Shown here piece after piece: positions 17,287 through 25,511 of a stretch of DNA of 39,792 bases. The translations under genes and the position numbers were made by a program. Source of the stretch: GCA-2725625 sp964574215 (GTDB lineage: Bacteria; Pseudomonadota; Alphaproteobacteria; Rhodospirillales; UBA2165); NCBI GenBank assembly GCA_964574215.1, contig CAZNLR010000045.1, positions 1-39,792 on the forward strand. The letters run 5' to 3'. The notes below the pieces were generated by a model. The model did not search any database and had not been told where the DNA came from. It was given only the letters and a program-made list of their open reading frames with translations. How positions within the stretch are numbered: position 1 is the stretch's first letter; the number at the start of each line of letters is the position of its first letter.

Positions 17287-17329
17287 CAAAAAGAAGTGGA
17301 AATGCAGTTTTACGCTACATTTCCACTTC
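17287..17329 (-). terminator. Intercistronic hairpin with U-tract between dctP and dctQ
   Basis: A perfect 12-base inverted repeat, GAAGTGGAAATG (17293-17304) and CATTTCCACTTC (17318-17329), has a 13-base loop. Read on the minus strand it is followed by TTTTTGTTT. This is the form of an intrinsic terminator. Its place between the binding protein and the permeases of one operon suggests partial termination or mRNA stabilisation, giving more binding protein than permease, as known for other transporter operons. Confidence 0.8.
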
Positions 17330-17352
17330 GAATAGAATCCTAATAAAGCTTA

Positions 17353-18330
17353 CTAAAAAAGTTTTTTGAGCGCTGGACCGTGTACCGGTGAACGATCAAT
17401 AACTTCCTTCCAAGCTTCTTCGTAAGCCATTTTCAGATATTTTTCGCGGGCGGCGCCTTTTAATTCGATGACCTGCATGCCGCCTTTAGCCCGCATGGCA
17501 GCTGATTTTTTCATAATGCCCTGCACTTTGGGGCCTGCCGGTTCCCATGCCGCCTCATATTCAAGACCAATTTTGGTGATCAAGTCCTGCTGGGCTTTGT
17601 TCAAGGATTTCCATTTTTTCAAGTTGACCAGTGTATGAATGGTCGAGGAATAGAAACCAGGTTTTACCTGGAATTTCGTAACCTTCGTCCACGGCGGCAC
17701 GAACGCACCACCCGGCCAGCCAAAGCCCTGTACCGTGTTGTTTTCCATCAGGGTGTAAATCTTGGGCATGGCGGCCACCTGCACGGAAGCGCCCATCGCC
17801 TTGAAGAACGCGGTATAGACCGGCGCTACCCGCAGATTGAAACCTTTCAGATCCGGCTTGTCGATTTTTTTGTTGAGCCAAAGGTGGAAGGGACCGTAAT
17901 CGGCGTGGCGGGCGACGAAATGAAGGTTTTTGGCGTTCATGAGTTTTTCCATGTACGCGATGCCGCCGTTTTTACGCAATTCAGCGTGGGTTTTGGTGAT
18001 GAGGTGCAGTGCTGGGGCTTCCGGAACCACGTTGCCGTAATAAGATTCGGTGCAGCCGATAATATCATAGGCGCCTTTGGAAACTTTTTGGGTCAAAGTG
18101 AACGGGCTGCCAATAGCCGGCGCACCGCCAACCAGTTTCACCTGAATAACGCCCTTGCCGCGCGCATTGATATCCTTGACCATCGCTTCAAAGGGACGGG
18201 ACGGCGGGCTGCCAATGGGCCAGCAACTGGCGCCGCGTATCGTTGTTTCCGCCGAAAAGCTGGGTGCGGCTGTGAATCCGACAATGGTAGCCGAAGCAGC
18301 CACCAACAACATTTTTTGTGTTAATTTCAT
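17353..18330 (-). CDS. dctP: TRAP transporter substrate-binding protein (DctP family)
   Basis: This is a 325-residue periplasmic binding protein. It starts with a standard signal peptide, MKLTQKMLLVAASATIVGFT, with likely cleavage after APSFSA. The mature part has the DctP-type pattern RPFEAMVKDINARGKG near the start, GAYDIIGC, LNKKIDKPDLKGFNLRV and ENNTVQGFGWPGG. The last of these lies in the substrate pocket region. I use the ATG at 18330, with GGGAG nine bases upstream. The longer open frame to 18519 would put non-signal sequence ahead of the signal peptide. The ligand is unknown; an organic acid is the usual kind for the family. Confidence 0.9.
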   Translation of the reverse strand: MKLTQKMLLVAASATIVGFTAAPSFSAETTIRGASCWPIGSPPSRPFEAMVKDINARGKGVIQVKLVGGAPAIGSPFTLTQKVSKGAYDIIGCTESYYGNVVPEAPALHLITKTHAELRKNGGIAYMEKLMNAKNLHFVARHADYGPFHLWLNKKIDKPDLKGFNLRVAPVYTAFFKAMGASVQVAAMPKIYTLMENNTVQGFGWPGGAFVPPWTKVTKFQVKPGFYSSTIHTLVNLKKWKSLNKAQQDLITKIGLEYEAAWEPAGPKVQGIMKKSAAMRAKGGMQVIELKGAAREKYLKMAYEEAWKEVIDRSPVHGPALKKLF

Positions 18331-18403
18331 TGAAGAGTACTCCCTGTAAATAATAAACCAGGACCTTAATATTTTACCGAAAAGGCCAAATCCGGGCGCA
18401 AAT

Positions 18404-18436
18404 TGAACGATAGTCTTACCTACTATATTGTTCAAT
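18404..18436. promoter_or_regulatory. Imperfect inverted repeat upstream of dctP (candidate operator)
   Basis: TTGAAC (18404-18409) and GTTCAA (18431-18436) form inverted arms, with inner ATAG (18411-18414) and CTAT (18424-18427). The arms are off by two bases from perfect symmetry. The site lies about 75-105 bases upstream of the dctP start, in the 202-base gap after the dehydrogenase gene where a promoter is expected. It could bind a regulator of the transporter. No regulator gene is adjacent, so this is weak. Confidence 0.3.
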
Positions 18437-18532
18437 CTCCAAACAGTTCTTCTTATTGCACAATTCCACTTAGCTCGACAACCAGGGAAATTTTGTAAAA
18501 ATACTGTGGAATGCCGCATATTAGCCGTATTT

Positions 18533-19507
18533 CTAGCTATCCGCGGCTTTGGGCAGCATTTTCAGATGTTCGAGGAGGGCGATAAACGTCGCCATTTTCC
18601 GCTTTTTAAAGGCTTCAACGTCCATATTTTCGAAATCATAGAAGCCTTTCCCGTGATTCATGCCGAGATGACCTTTTTCGATCAGTTCTCCGATAACGGC
18701 GGGGGCGGTGTAGCGTTCGCCCAGATTCTCCGACAAATAGGCGTCGGCATAATGAAGGATTTCCACGCCGCCCCAGTCGATAAACTCGATCAAACCCATG
18801 GTCGCGTAGCGGATGCCGAAGCCGCTCATGACGGCTTTGTCGATCTCTTCCGCTGTGGCGACGCCTTCTTCCACCATACGGACGGCTTCGTTCATGGCCG
18901 CCGATTGCAGGCGGGGAACAATATAGCCGGGTGATGCCGAACAGCGTACAGGCACCTTGCCGATCGATTCCAGTAGATCGGTAAAGCGATCCAGTTGGCC
19001 GGGGTCGGTGTGTGGACTGGGGCTGACCTCCACCAGCGGAATCAGGTAGGCGGGATTGAGAAAGTGCGCGTTGAGGAAATTTTCGGGCCGTTCGGTAAAC
19101 CCCGCCAGTTCCGTCGACAGCATGGTGGAGGTGGTCGAGGCTATAACTGTATCTTTCCTTGCCAATTTGCCGGCCCGGCCCAAGGCATCCTTTTTAAGGT
19201 CCAAAAGCTCCGGCACGCCTTCGAAGATAAACTTGGCTTTGCCGAGAACTTCCGGCGCCTCGGCGATGGGCGCGCCTTTGATACGGTCCAGGATAACCGG
19301 GAAATTCTCTTCCCTGCCGATACCGAGCGAACAGAGGAATTCAAGATTTTCCCTGATCTCCGCCTTGCTCTCGGCCAGCAGCTTCTCTGAATCTTCGGGC
19401 GATCGCTCTTTAAAATCCAGAATGGTGACGTCATGGCCGGCGTAGGCGAATACCTGGGCGATGCCGCGCCCCATCCGGCCGGCGCCGAGGGCGACGATAT
19501 CGGTCAT
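18533..19507 (-). CDS. 3-hydroxyacyl-CoA dehydrogenase-like NAD-dependent dehydrogenase
   Basis: This is a 324-residue enzyme of the HADH/FadB NAD-binding superfamily. The Rossmann motif GAGRMGRGIAQVF lies at 8-20. STTSTMLSTEL and the HFLNPAYLIPLVEVSP segment carry the catalytic-region His. The C-terminal domain shows GYIVPRLQSAAMNEAVRMVEEGVATAEEID and HGKGFYDF. Single-domain members include 3-hydroxybutyryl-CoA, carnitine and gulonate dehydrogenases, and the sequence alone does not choose between them. It overlaps the opine-type dehydrogenase gene by four bases, so the two should act on linked intermediates. Confidence 0.85.
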   Translation of the reverse strand: MTDIVALGAGRMGRGIAQVFAYAGHDVTILDFKERSPEDSEKLLAESKAEIRENLEFLCSLGIGREENFPVILDRIKGAPIAEAPEVLGKAKFIFEGVPELLDLKKDALGRAGKLARKDTVIASTTSTMLSTELAGFTERPENFLNAHFLNPAYLIPLVEVSPSPHTDPGQLDRFTDLLESIGKVPVRCSASPGYIVPRLQSAAMNEAVRMVEEGVATAEEIDKAVMSGFGIRYATMGLIEFIDWGGVEILHYADAYLSENLGERYTAPAVIGELIEKGHLGMNHGKGFYDFENMDVEAFKKRKMATFIALLEHLKMLPKAADS

Positions 19508-20589
19508 CCGCGGAACCCGTTTTCAAGCAAGCGGGCCATGGCCACCGGGTCTTTATCGGCCAGTCCCAAATTCTCCAAAGTCCGTCCGGTTCCATAAAGA
19601 TCGTCGCCGGTAATGGCCGAAGCAATGGCGAGGAAACCGGCGGCTACCGGTACTTCCTGTCCGACCCATCGGCCCAGGGATACCAGCAAAGAAAGGCCGA
19701 TCGCCGTATCTTCCCGCATATAGCGGTGGGTCTGGAGATCGATATATTCCCGCCAGTCGCCGCTGTCGGTCAGCTTTTCATGGGAGCCGTCGCCGTACAT
19801 CCATTCCTCGGCATCGTCGTCATAGTGATTGGCGAGGGGGAAATGGGGTTCGCCATATCCGAGGGCTTTCCGGAGATTGATCCGGTCATTATCGAGGGCC
19901 GTCGTCGTGCTGCGGATTGAGGGTTGGGTACCCTCATTGTGGATGTCCCAGGCCTCGAAATGCTCCAACGGGCCGGCGTTCATCATAATCAGGGGCGGGT
20001 GAATGATCGGTCCGGCATTCATCAATGCGCCGTCGAGGGCGTCTTTCAAAGGCTCCACCGGATAGGCGTGCTTGATCACCGCCAGCGCCCGCTCGGATTC
20101 CCGGGCCGGAAAGACGCCGGTGGGCAGCCGGGTGGCGTAGACGCTGACGCGCACATGATCGGCCTCATGTTTGCGCGCCAGATAGGGCAGGGTGCCGGTT
20201 TCCGCGAAAGCGACGTTGGCTTTGTTGCCCGCTTCGTGCATGGCGCGGGCATAGATGAAAGACCCGAAGGTGCCGGGAGGGATAAACACCACCTGGCCGT
20301 CTTCAAACAACGGCGCACATTGAGGCGCCAGGGATTCATGGGTGGTGCAGGGTAGCGGCATGACGATCAATTCCGCGCCTTTGATCGCCTCCGCCAGGTC
20401 TGCGGTGGGCAGGGCGATGGATACGTCCCTGGTTCCCTGGTGATCGGTCAGCGTGATAATTTTGGTGTCCAGCACCGGGCCGAAAGCGTCGGCGTCACGC
20501 CGCCACAAACGAACATTATTTCCCGCTTCGCTCAAATGGACGGCGGCAGCGTAACAGCCGTGTCCTCCACCAATGACGGCAATTTCCAA
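19504..20589 (-). CDS. Opine/octopine dehydrogenase-family oxidoreductase
   Basis: This is a 361-residue NAD(P)-dependent oxidoreductase. It has the N-terminal dinucleotide motif GGGHGCYAAAVHL (7-19) and a C-terminal domain of the octopine/nopaline dehydrogenase type. The IIHPPLIMMNAGPLEHF segment and LRKALGYGEPHFP are consistent with that family, which makes or oxidises N-(carboxyalkyl) amino acids. The first 100 residues also resemble glycerol-3-phosphate and ketopantoate reductases, but the downstream domain favours the opine group. It is the first gene of the minus-strand cluster that includes the HADH-like enzyme and TRAP transporter. Degradation of an imported opine-like or hydroxy acid is plausible but unproven. 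Confidence 0.78.
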   Translation of the reverse strand: MEIAVIGGGHGCYAAAVHLSEAGNNVRLWRRDADAFGPVLDTKIITLTDHQGTRDVSIALPTADLAEAIKGAELIVMPLPCTTHESLAPQCAPLFEDGQVVFIPPGTFGSFIYARAMHEAGNKANVAFAETGTLPYLARKHEADHVRVSVYATRLPTGVFPARESERALAVIKHAYPVEPLKDALDGALMNAGPIIHPPLIMMNAGPLEHFEAWDIHNEGTQPSIRSTTTALDNDRINLRKALGYGEPHFPLANHYDDDAEEWMYGDGSHEKLTDSGDWREYIDLQTHRYMREDTAIGLSLLVSLGRWVGQEVPVAAGFLAIASAITGDDLYGTGRTLENLGLADKDPVAMARLLENGFRG

Positions 20590-20723
20590 TGGTCTGCTCC
20601 CTGTTGAGTAATCTTTGGCTCATCTAAGCAAAGAAAACCCGGGAATCCCAGCAAACATATTTTTATCCCGGTTTTCCGTGCTATAAAGCGTCCGGATTTT
20701 CGAGCAAGGATTTGTCGAAAGCA

Positions 20724-21767
20724 ATGGAACTCACCATCCGACGACCCGACGACTGGCATGTGCATCTCAGGGATGGGGTCATGCTGGCGGCCGTTTTGCC
20801 GTACACAGCCCGGCAGTTTGGGCGCGCGGTGATTATGCCTAATCTGACGCCACCCATCACCACGGCGGAAATGGCGGCCGACTATCGGCGGCGCATTTTG
20901 CAAATTTTGCCCGACGAGGCAGTGGAATTGGGCTTCCAGCCTTTGATGACCTGTTACCTCACCGACGAGACCAGACCGGCGGATGTGGAGCGGGGCTATT
21001 TGGACGGCGTGTTCGCGGCCGTCAAATTGTACCCGGCCAACGCCACCACCAACTCGGCCCAGGGCGTTACCGATATGGCCGGGCGGGGGATTGTGTTCGA
21101 AATCATGCAGGAATTGGGCATGCCGTTGCTGGTCCACGGTGAAGTGACCGACCCGGATGTGGACATCTTCGACCGGGAGGCCGTCTTTGTCGAGCGCGTT
21201 CTGGCCCCACTTCGGACCGACTTTCCGGATCTCAAAATCGTATTGGAACACGTCACCACCAGCGATGCCATGGACTTTGTCCGGGCCAATCAAAATAATA
21301 TGGCCGCGACCATTACGGCCCATCATCTTTACATCAACCGGTCGGATATTTTCGAGGGCGGCATCAATCCTCACCGCTACTGCCTGCCCATCGCCAAGCG
21401 GGAGGCCCACCGGCTGGCCTTGAGGGAAGCAGCGACATCGGGAGATTCCTGTTTTTTCCTGGGCACCGATACGGCTCCTCATCTCATCGGCGCTAAGGAA
21501 TCGGCCTGCGGCTGCGCCGGAATTTTTTCAGCACCCGCAGCGCTTGAGCTTTACACCCAGGTCTTCGATGAAGAAGGGGCTTTGGACAAACTTGAAGCTT
21601 TCGCCTCCCTCAACGGCCCGGCCTTTTATGGGCTTGAGCCCAACGAGACAGAGGTTACATTAACCAAACATTCTTGGACGACCCCTGTCCGCATCGGTGT
21701 TGACGACGGTCAGTCGGTCTTGTCCTTCATGGGCGGTGAAACGCTCCAATGGGAATTAAAAACTTAA
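20724..21767 (+). CDS. pyrC: Dihydroorotase (homodimeric E. coli type)
   Basis: This 347-residue enzyme of pyrimidine synthesis interconverts carbamoyl-aspartate and dihydroorotate. The zinc site is intact: HVHLRDG with His12 and His14, the carbamylated Lys101 in AVKLYPANATTNS, His138 in LLVHGEV, His176 in LEHVTT and Asp249 in GTDTAPH. The opening IRRPDDWHVHLRDG is typical of the E. coli PyrC class. I use the ATG at 20724. A TTG at 20712 in frame lies only one base after AAGGA, so it is less likely. That AAGGA is 13 bases from the ATG, which is long, so initiation may be weak. Confidence 0.93.
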   Translation: MELTIRRPDDWHVHLRDGVMLAAVLPYTARQFGRAVIMPNLTPPITTAEMAADYRRRILQILPDEAVELGFQPLMTCYLTDETRPADVERGYLDGVFAAVKLYPANATTNSAQGVTDMAGRGIVFEIMQELGMPLLVHGEVTDPDVDIFDREAVFVERVLAPLRTDFPDLKIVLEHVTTSDAMDFVRANQNNMAATITAHHLYINRSDIFEGGINPHRYCLPIAKREAHRLALREAATSGDSCFFLGTDTAPHLIGAKESACGCAGIFSAPAALELYTQVFDEEGALDKLEAFASLNGPAFYGLEPNETEVTLTKHSWTTPVRIGVDDGQSVLSFMGGETLQWELKT

Positions 21768-21782
21768 CCAAAGGAATAACGC

Positions 21783-22787
21783 ATGTCGGCGGAAGATCAA
21801 TTTAATGCTCTGGTTCTGAACAAAGACGACGACGGCGTGTCGTCTTCTATCCAATCCTTGACGGTCGATGACCTGCCCGAAGGCGATGTCACGGTGGCCG
21901 TCGATTACACCACGCTCAATTATAAGGACGGGCTGGTGCTGATGGGGCAGGGCGGTTTGGTGCGCAACTATCCTCACGTGCCCGGAATTGACTTTGCGGG
22001 CGTGGTGGAAAGTTCCGATACCGGTGAATTTAAGCCCGGCGACCGGGTGGTGCTGACCGGCTGGCGTGTGGGCGAAGTGCATTGGGGCGGCTATGCCCAG
22101 AAGGCGCGGGTCAAATCGGACTGGCTGGTGCCGCTGCCCGACGACCTGTCCAGCCAGCAGGCCATGAACATCGGCACCGCCGGTTTTACCGCCATGCTGT
22201 CGGTCATGGCCCTGGAGGATCACGGGCTGTCATCAGATGACGAGGGCGAGGTGCTGATAACCGGGGCGGCCGGTGGCGTCGGCAGTGTGGCGACGACCAT
22301 TCTCGCCAATCTGGGCTATCAGGTTGCCGCCGGCACCGGACGGGCGGATACCCATGACTATTTGAAAAGCCTGGGCGCGGCCACCATCGTCGGTCGGGAA
22401 GAATTGGAAACCCCCGGTAAAGGTCCGTTGGGGTCGGAAAAATGGGCCGGGGCCATCGACAATGTGGGCGGACCGATCCTGGCCAACCTGCTGGCCAACA
22501 TCCGCTACCGGGGCAGCTGCGCCGCCGTCGGCCTGGCGGCTTCGCCCAAGCTGGAGACCACGGTCATTCCCTTCATTATCCGGGGCGTCAATCTGCTGGG
22601 CATCGATTCCGTTATGTGCCCCAAAGAGAGGCGCGTGGAAGCCTGGAACCGTCTGGCCAAAGACCTGCCCCTGGACAAGCTCGCCGAAACCATGAGCGTC
22701 GTCTCTCTCGCTGATGCTGCGGGTATGGGGGGAGATATCATAAAGGGCCAGGTCAGGGGCCGCGTCGTGGTCGATGTTAATGCTTAA
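21783..22787 (+). CDS. acuI: NADPH-dependent acrylyl-CoA reductase / YhdH-type oxidoreductase
   Basis: This is a 334-residue medium-chain dehydrogenase/reductase without the catalytic zinc ligands. It closely follows the AcuI/YhdH pattern: TTLNYKDGLVLMGQGGLVRN, PGIDFAGVVE, the flavour motif GWRVGEVHWGGYAQ, and the NADPH fold GAAGGVGSVATT at about 160-171. AcuI reduces toxic acrylyl-CoA to propionyl-CoA, for example after breakdown of dimethylsulfoniopropionate in marine alphaproteobacteria. AAAGGA lies seven bases before the ATG. It follows pyrC by 15 bases. No dddD, dmdA or other DMSP gene is present here, so the marine-sulfur role is inference. Confidence 0.88.
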   Translation: MSAEDQFNALVLNKDDDGVSSSIQSLTVDDLPEGDVTVAVDYTTLNYKDGLVLMGQGGLVRNYPHVPGIDFAGVVESSDTGEFKPGDRVVLTGWRVGEVHWGGYAQKARVKSDWLVPLPDDLSSQQAMNIGTAGFTAMLSVMALEDHGLSSDDEGEVLITGAAGGVGSVATTILANLGYQVAAGTGRADTHDYLKSLGAATIVGREELETPGKGPLGSEKWAGAIDNVGGPILANLLANIRYRGSCAAVGLAASPKLETTVIPFIIRGVNLLGIDSVMCPKERRVEAWNRLAKDLPLDKLAETMSVVSLADAAGMGGDIIKGQVRGRVVVDVNA

Positions 22788-22791
22788 TTCG

Positions 22792-22818
22792 TTAATTTAT
22801 CGACTGTCGATAAATTAA
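22792..22818. repeat. Perfect 12-base inverted repeat with 3-base centre (terminator or operator)
   Basis: TTAATTTATCGA (22792-22803) and TCGATAAATTAA (22807-22818) are exact reverse complements around CTG. The palindrome begins five bases after the acuI stop and ends 20 bases before the likely start of the CmcJ-type gene. A short T-rich stretch (TCTTTT) follows on +, so it could be a terminator for acuI. Its AT-rich stem and tight loop fit a regulator site equally well. Confidence 0.65.
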
Positions 22819-22838
22819 TCTTTTGGATGAAGAAATAG

Positions 22839-23638
22839 ATGAAAGCGGAGCTGGTTTATTGCATCGACACGGGTGNNNNNNNNNNCCGGTCAACGAAACC
22901 AAAGTGGCCGGGGCGACGCCGGAATATACGGGCACTTTCGACACCCGCCAGATGGAGATCCAGGACGGCCGGCCATTGGCGGACCAGTTGTCCCTCGATG
23001 TGCAAGGCTTCGAGTTCGCCCACCACGATACGCAGGTGCAGAGTTTCCTTGATGCCGAGGAAATCAAAAGCATCTATTACCCCGAGATCGAGCAATTTGT
23101 GAAGGACCACACCGGCGCGGTGCGGGTGGATATCTTCGATCATACGGTGCGGTCCGGTGATGACGCCGTACGCGAAGAGCACAAAGTCCGGGAACTGGTC
23201 AAGCGGGTGCACAACGACTACACCGACTGGTCCGGGCCGGAGCGGGTGCGTAATCTCTATCCGGCGACGGAAGCGGAGGAACTGCTCAAACGCCGTTTCG
23301 CCATCATCCAGGTCTGGCGGCCCATCCGGGAGACCTTAATCGCCAACCATCTGGCCATGTGCGACGCCCGGACGTTGCGGTCGGCGGATTTGATCGCTAC
23401 CGAGCGCCGCTTTCCCGACCGGGTGGGCGAGACCTACCAGATCGCCTTCAATGAAGATCACAAATGGTACTACTTTCCTAACATGCGTCGGGACGAAGCC
23501 ATCATTTTCAAAGTTTATGATTCGGAAAAAAACGGCAATTCGCGCTTTGTCGCCCATACGTCTTTTGATGATCCGGACAGTCCGCCGGATGCGCCGCCCC
23601 GGGAAAGCATTGAAATCCGGACGCTGGCGTTCTTCTAG
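22839..23638 (+). CDS. CmcJ/NvfI-family oxidoreductase, interrupted by an assembly gap
   Basis: The protein resembles the CmcJ/NvfI (AsaB-like) family of Fe/2OG-like oxidoreductases. The visible blocks are DTRQMEIQDGRPLADQLSLD, GFEFAHHDTQV, IYYPEIEQFV, VDIFDHTVR, RFAIIQVWRPI and HKWYYFPNMRRDEAIIFK. Most members are of unknown or secondary-metabolite function. Ten Ns at 22876-22885 interrupt the 5' end. The ATG at 22839 gives MKAELVYCIDTG, which looks like a family N-terminus. It is in frame with the downstream part only if the missing length is 2 modulo 3, so ten is not the real gap size. A TTG at 22823 is in frame with the sequence as written but gives an unlikely start. Confidence 0.72.
22876..22885. 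other. Run of ten Ns (assembly gap)
   Basis: Ten undetermined bases interrupt the CmcJ-type coding region twelve codons after its likely start. The reading frames on the two sides disagree by one base, so the real number of missing bases is not ten. Confidence 0.99.
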
Positions 23639-23750
23639 GGGCATTTTATCGAGTGCCTGTATCTTGAACTTTCCGCCCGGCCTATTTTGACTTTACTAAT
23701 TCCCTACCCATTGGCTGAAATTTACTTTAAGCGTACACTTATTAGAACAG

Positions 23751-23846
23751 GTACGGAAAACCCTCTTGAAACGGGTCGATTCAGGTCGCGGAAGTCCGCG
23801 AATTGATGACCGACTCAGGGGGGGTACGGAAAAGAGTTGGTTTCGG
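23751..23846 (+). repeat. 96-base dispersed repeat, copy A
   Basis: This unit begins GGTACGGAAAA and contains CTTGAAACGG, AGGTCG and GACTCA. It ends in a second, larger GGTACGGAAA block with TGGTTTCGG (23823-23846). The reverse strand of 32405-32500 has the same blocks in the same order and the same total length, with roughly three quarters identity by eye. It is followed by a degenerate TGTC(T)GC inverted repeat. The rest of the 529-base gap before the methyltransferase (23639-24167) shows no gene I can support. Confidence 0.8.
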
Positions 23847-23858
23847 TGTGGCCGGAGA

Positions 23859-23885
23859 ATGTCTGCTTTCGGTCATATAACGGAC
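23859..23885. repeat. Degenerate TGTCCGC-type inverted repeat
   Basis: ATGTCTGCTTTCGGTCAT is followed by ACGGAC, so TGTCTG faces CGGAC. This is a decayed member of the inverted-repeat family whose cleanest copy is at 25512-25538. It sits 12 bases after the 24-base core of repeat copy A. Confidence 0.55.
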
Positions 23886-24167
23886 TCTTTTTACAGGTGG
23901 TTATAATTTCCGCTTTTAGCCAATAGGAGACATTGAGCGCATTTGGGGATCACAAATCTAGCGCATTGAAAGGCCTTGGGTGGGAGCCGTCCATCGTTTC
24001 AACTGCAGAAACTAGAAGGCTGTACGCTAGTGGGTGATTGGGGCTGAAATTTCATTCCCTTGTTTTTTGACATATGTCAACGCAGGGCAGTGATTGTGTT
24101 GGTAAAAAGAATTTCGGTAGCGTCGGTAGAATCAGTTCCGATTCAACGGAAGAAAACGGTGCACAGA

Positions 24168-24965
24168 ATGTCGTTCCCTAATATCTCCTTAAACTCCTCT
24201 GTGACGAACTCTTCAAAAATTGCGGAGTTGGAAACTCGTCGAGGCGAGCTATTCACACAAATCTGGGAGGACTTGATCCCAAAGGTATTTGAGGACGTCC
24301 CGCCATACTATGACCGAGGTAATGCGATCGCCTCTCTAGGGATTTGTTCCGCTTGGAGTAACAGGTTTGTGGCGGCTATAGAATTGCCAGTCGGTGCAAA
24401 GGTTCTGGATGTTTGCTCGGGCACCCACGACATCCCGCTGCGGATGATGCAGAGAAATCCGTCACTCAAAGTCTTTGCCCTAGATAGCAGTCCGCACATG
24501 TTGGCCGAGGGGCAGCGTCGCGTTGGGGAGTACGCTCTTACGATCGATGCCCGGGTCGGGGACGCCCATCAGTTGCCATTCGAGGATGGGACGTTTGACG
24601 CCGTCACGATGCAGTTTGCGACGCGACACTTACGGGTCGCAGAGGTTTTTAGCGAAATCTATCGCGTTTTGAAACCGGGCGGGACTTTCTACCACAACGA
24701 CATGCTTCGTCCGGCTACGCGAATCGTCGAGGAGCCGTATCTGGCTTACTTGAAAGCCTCTGTCTGGTTAACGGCCAGGCTCTTCGGTAGCTCGCGTGAA
24801 AGCAGGCAATGTATCGGATACTTCGCGGACGTGGTTCGGCACTATTACAAGCCGGAGGAGATGTCGGAACTACTGAGAGAGATTGGCTTCACCGATGTTC
24901 ACCACCGAGATTTTCTCACCGGTGTCCTCAGTTTCCATATTGCCCAAAATCCATCTTCAAAATAG
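24168..24965 (+). CDS. UbiE/COQ5-like class I methyltransferase
   Basis: This is a 265-residue SAM-dependent methyltransferase of the UbiE/MenG type. YYDRGNAIASLGI and WSNRFV match the N-terminal lead-in of that family. VLDVCSGTHDIPLRM is motif I, ALDSSPHMLAEGQRR holds the acidic motif II, and FDAVTMQFATRHLRV and LKPGGTFYHNDM are the later motifs. The normal DxGxGTGD of UbiE is DVCSGTHDIP here. A paralogue with another acceptor is therefore more likely than the quinone-pathway enzyme itself. The frame is open from a TTG at 24060. I prefer the ATG at 24168, where family similarity begins, though neither start has a clear ribosome site. The gene is bracketed by dispersed repeats and has no operon partner. 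Confidence 0.75.
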   Translation: MSFPNISLNSSVTNSSKIAELETRRGELFTQIWEDLIPKVFEDVPPYYDRGNAIASLGICSAWSNRFVAAIELPVGAKVLDVCSGTHDIPLRMMQRNPSLKVFALDSSPHMLAEGQRRVGEYALTIDARVGDAHQLPFEDGTFDAVTMQFATRHLRVAEVFSEIYRVLKPGGTFYHNDMLRPATRIVEEPYLAYLKASVWLTARLFGSSRESRQCIGYFADVVRHYYKPEEMSELLREIGFTDVHHRDFLTGVLSFHIAQNPSSK

Positions 24966-25048
24966 ATTTAAAAGCGAACTCTTTAGATTTATCGTCGGAA
25001 TGTCCAATTTTGGGTCGATAACGGTCGCTAATTTAGTAGGGTCAGAAC

Positions 25049-25072
25049 ATCCGCAAATAGCCAGAAGCGGAC
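25049..25072. repeat. TCCGC...GCGGA inverted repeat
   Basis: ATCCGC (25049-25054) faces GCGGAC (25067-25072) across a 12-base loop, in the gap between the methyltransferase and the small charged protein. It has the same arms as the better copies at 25512 and 32320. The 223-base gap holds nothing else I can identify. Confidence 0.55.
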
Positions 25073-25188
25073 ATCGTCTTGCCTCCATGTCGTAGGTACC
25101 CATTTGAATTATCTAAAGGTTGGTTTACAAGTAAGTTAGAAAATGAACTTAAACTTGGTAAGCAACATGTAGCAGAGAAGATAGCGTA

Positions 25189-25407
25189 ATGGGATCAGGA
25201 TCAACACGACCAAACAATGCCGATGACAAAATGATAGCGGCTATTGAGCGAGGTGATCGAGACGAGTTTAAAGATCGTAACCCACCTAAAAATACGGATA
25301 AGAAACTCATCAAAGAAAAAGAAGCAAGATCAGAAGAAACACGGAAAAAAGCCGCAGGGTTGAAAGCGTTGAGATTGGCTGCAGAAAAAGAAGGCAAGGC
25401 AAAATGA
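25189..25407 (+). CDS. Small highly charged hypothetical protein
   Basis: This is a 72-residue open frame rich in Lys, Glu, Asp and Arg, with no hydrophobic segment. The middle (about 38-70) has low complexity and is probably one long helix. AGAGAAG lies upstream of the ATG at moderate spacing, which favours translation. I do not recognise a family. It lies between two copies of the TGTCCGC-type repeat. Such a charged composition can arise by chance in an open frame, so its reality is uncertain. Confidence 0.4.
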   Translation: MGSGSTRPNNADDKMIAAIERGDRDEFKDRNPPKNTDKKLIKEKEARSEETRKKAAGLKALRLAAEKEGKAK

Positions 25408-25463
25408 ACACAGAAAGGCATTGTCGGACCAAATTGGACTGCTGAGGTTATCGGTGTTGGCAT

Positions 25464-25492
25464 AATGTCCGCTTTGGGTCAAAAACAGACAT
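25464..25492. repeat. ATGTCCGC...CAGACAT inverted repeat
   Basis: ATGTCCG (25465-25471) faces CAGACAT (25486-25492), with one mismatched base in the arms, around GCTTTGGGTCAAAAA. It is another copy of the inverted-repeat family and lies 20 bases before the perfect copy at 25512. Confidence 0.6.
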
Positions 25493-25511
25493 CTATCGTC
25501 TGTATCCAAAA

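Noticed and set aside
20635..20681. Imperfect inverted repeat (AAAACCCGGGA/TCCCGGTTTT) upstream of pyrC as an operator
   Set aside because: One arm has an extra base, and the spacing is long. No regulator or promoter element aligns with it well enough.
20532..21482. 316-residue minus-strand frame across pyrC
   Set aside because: It is the shadow of a well-supported dihydroorotase with all zinc ligands; its sequence has no recognisable motifs.
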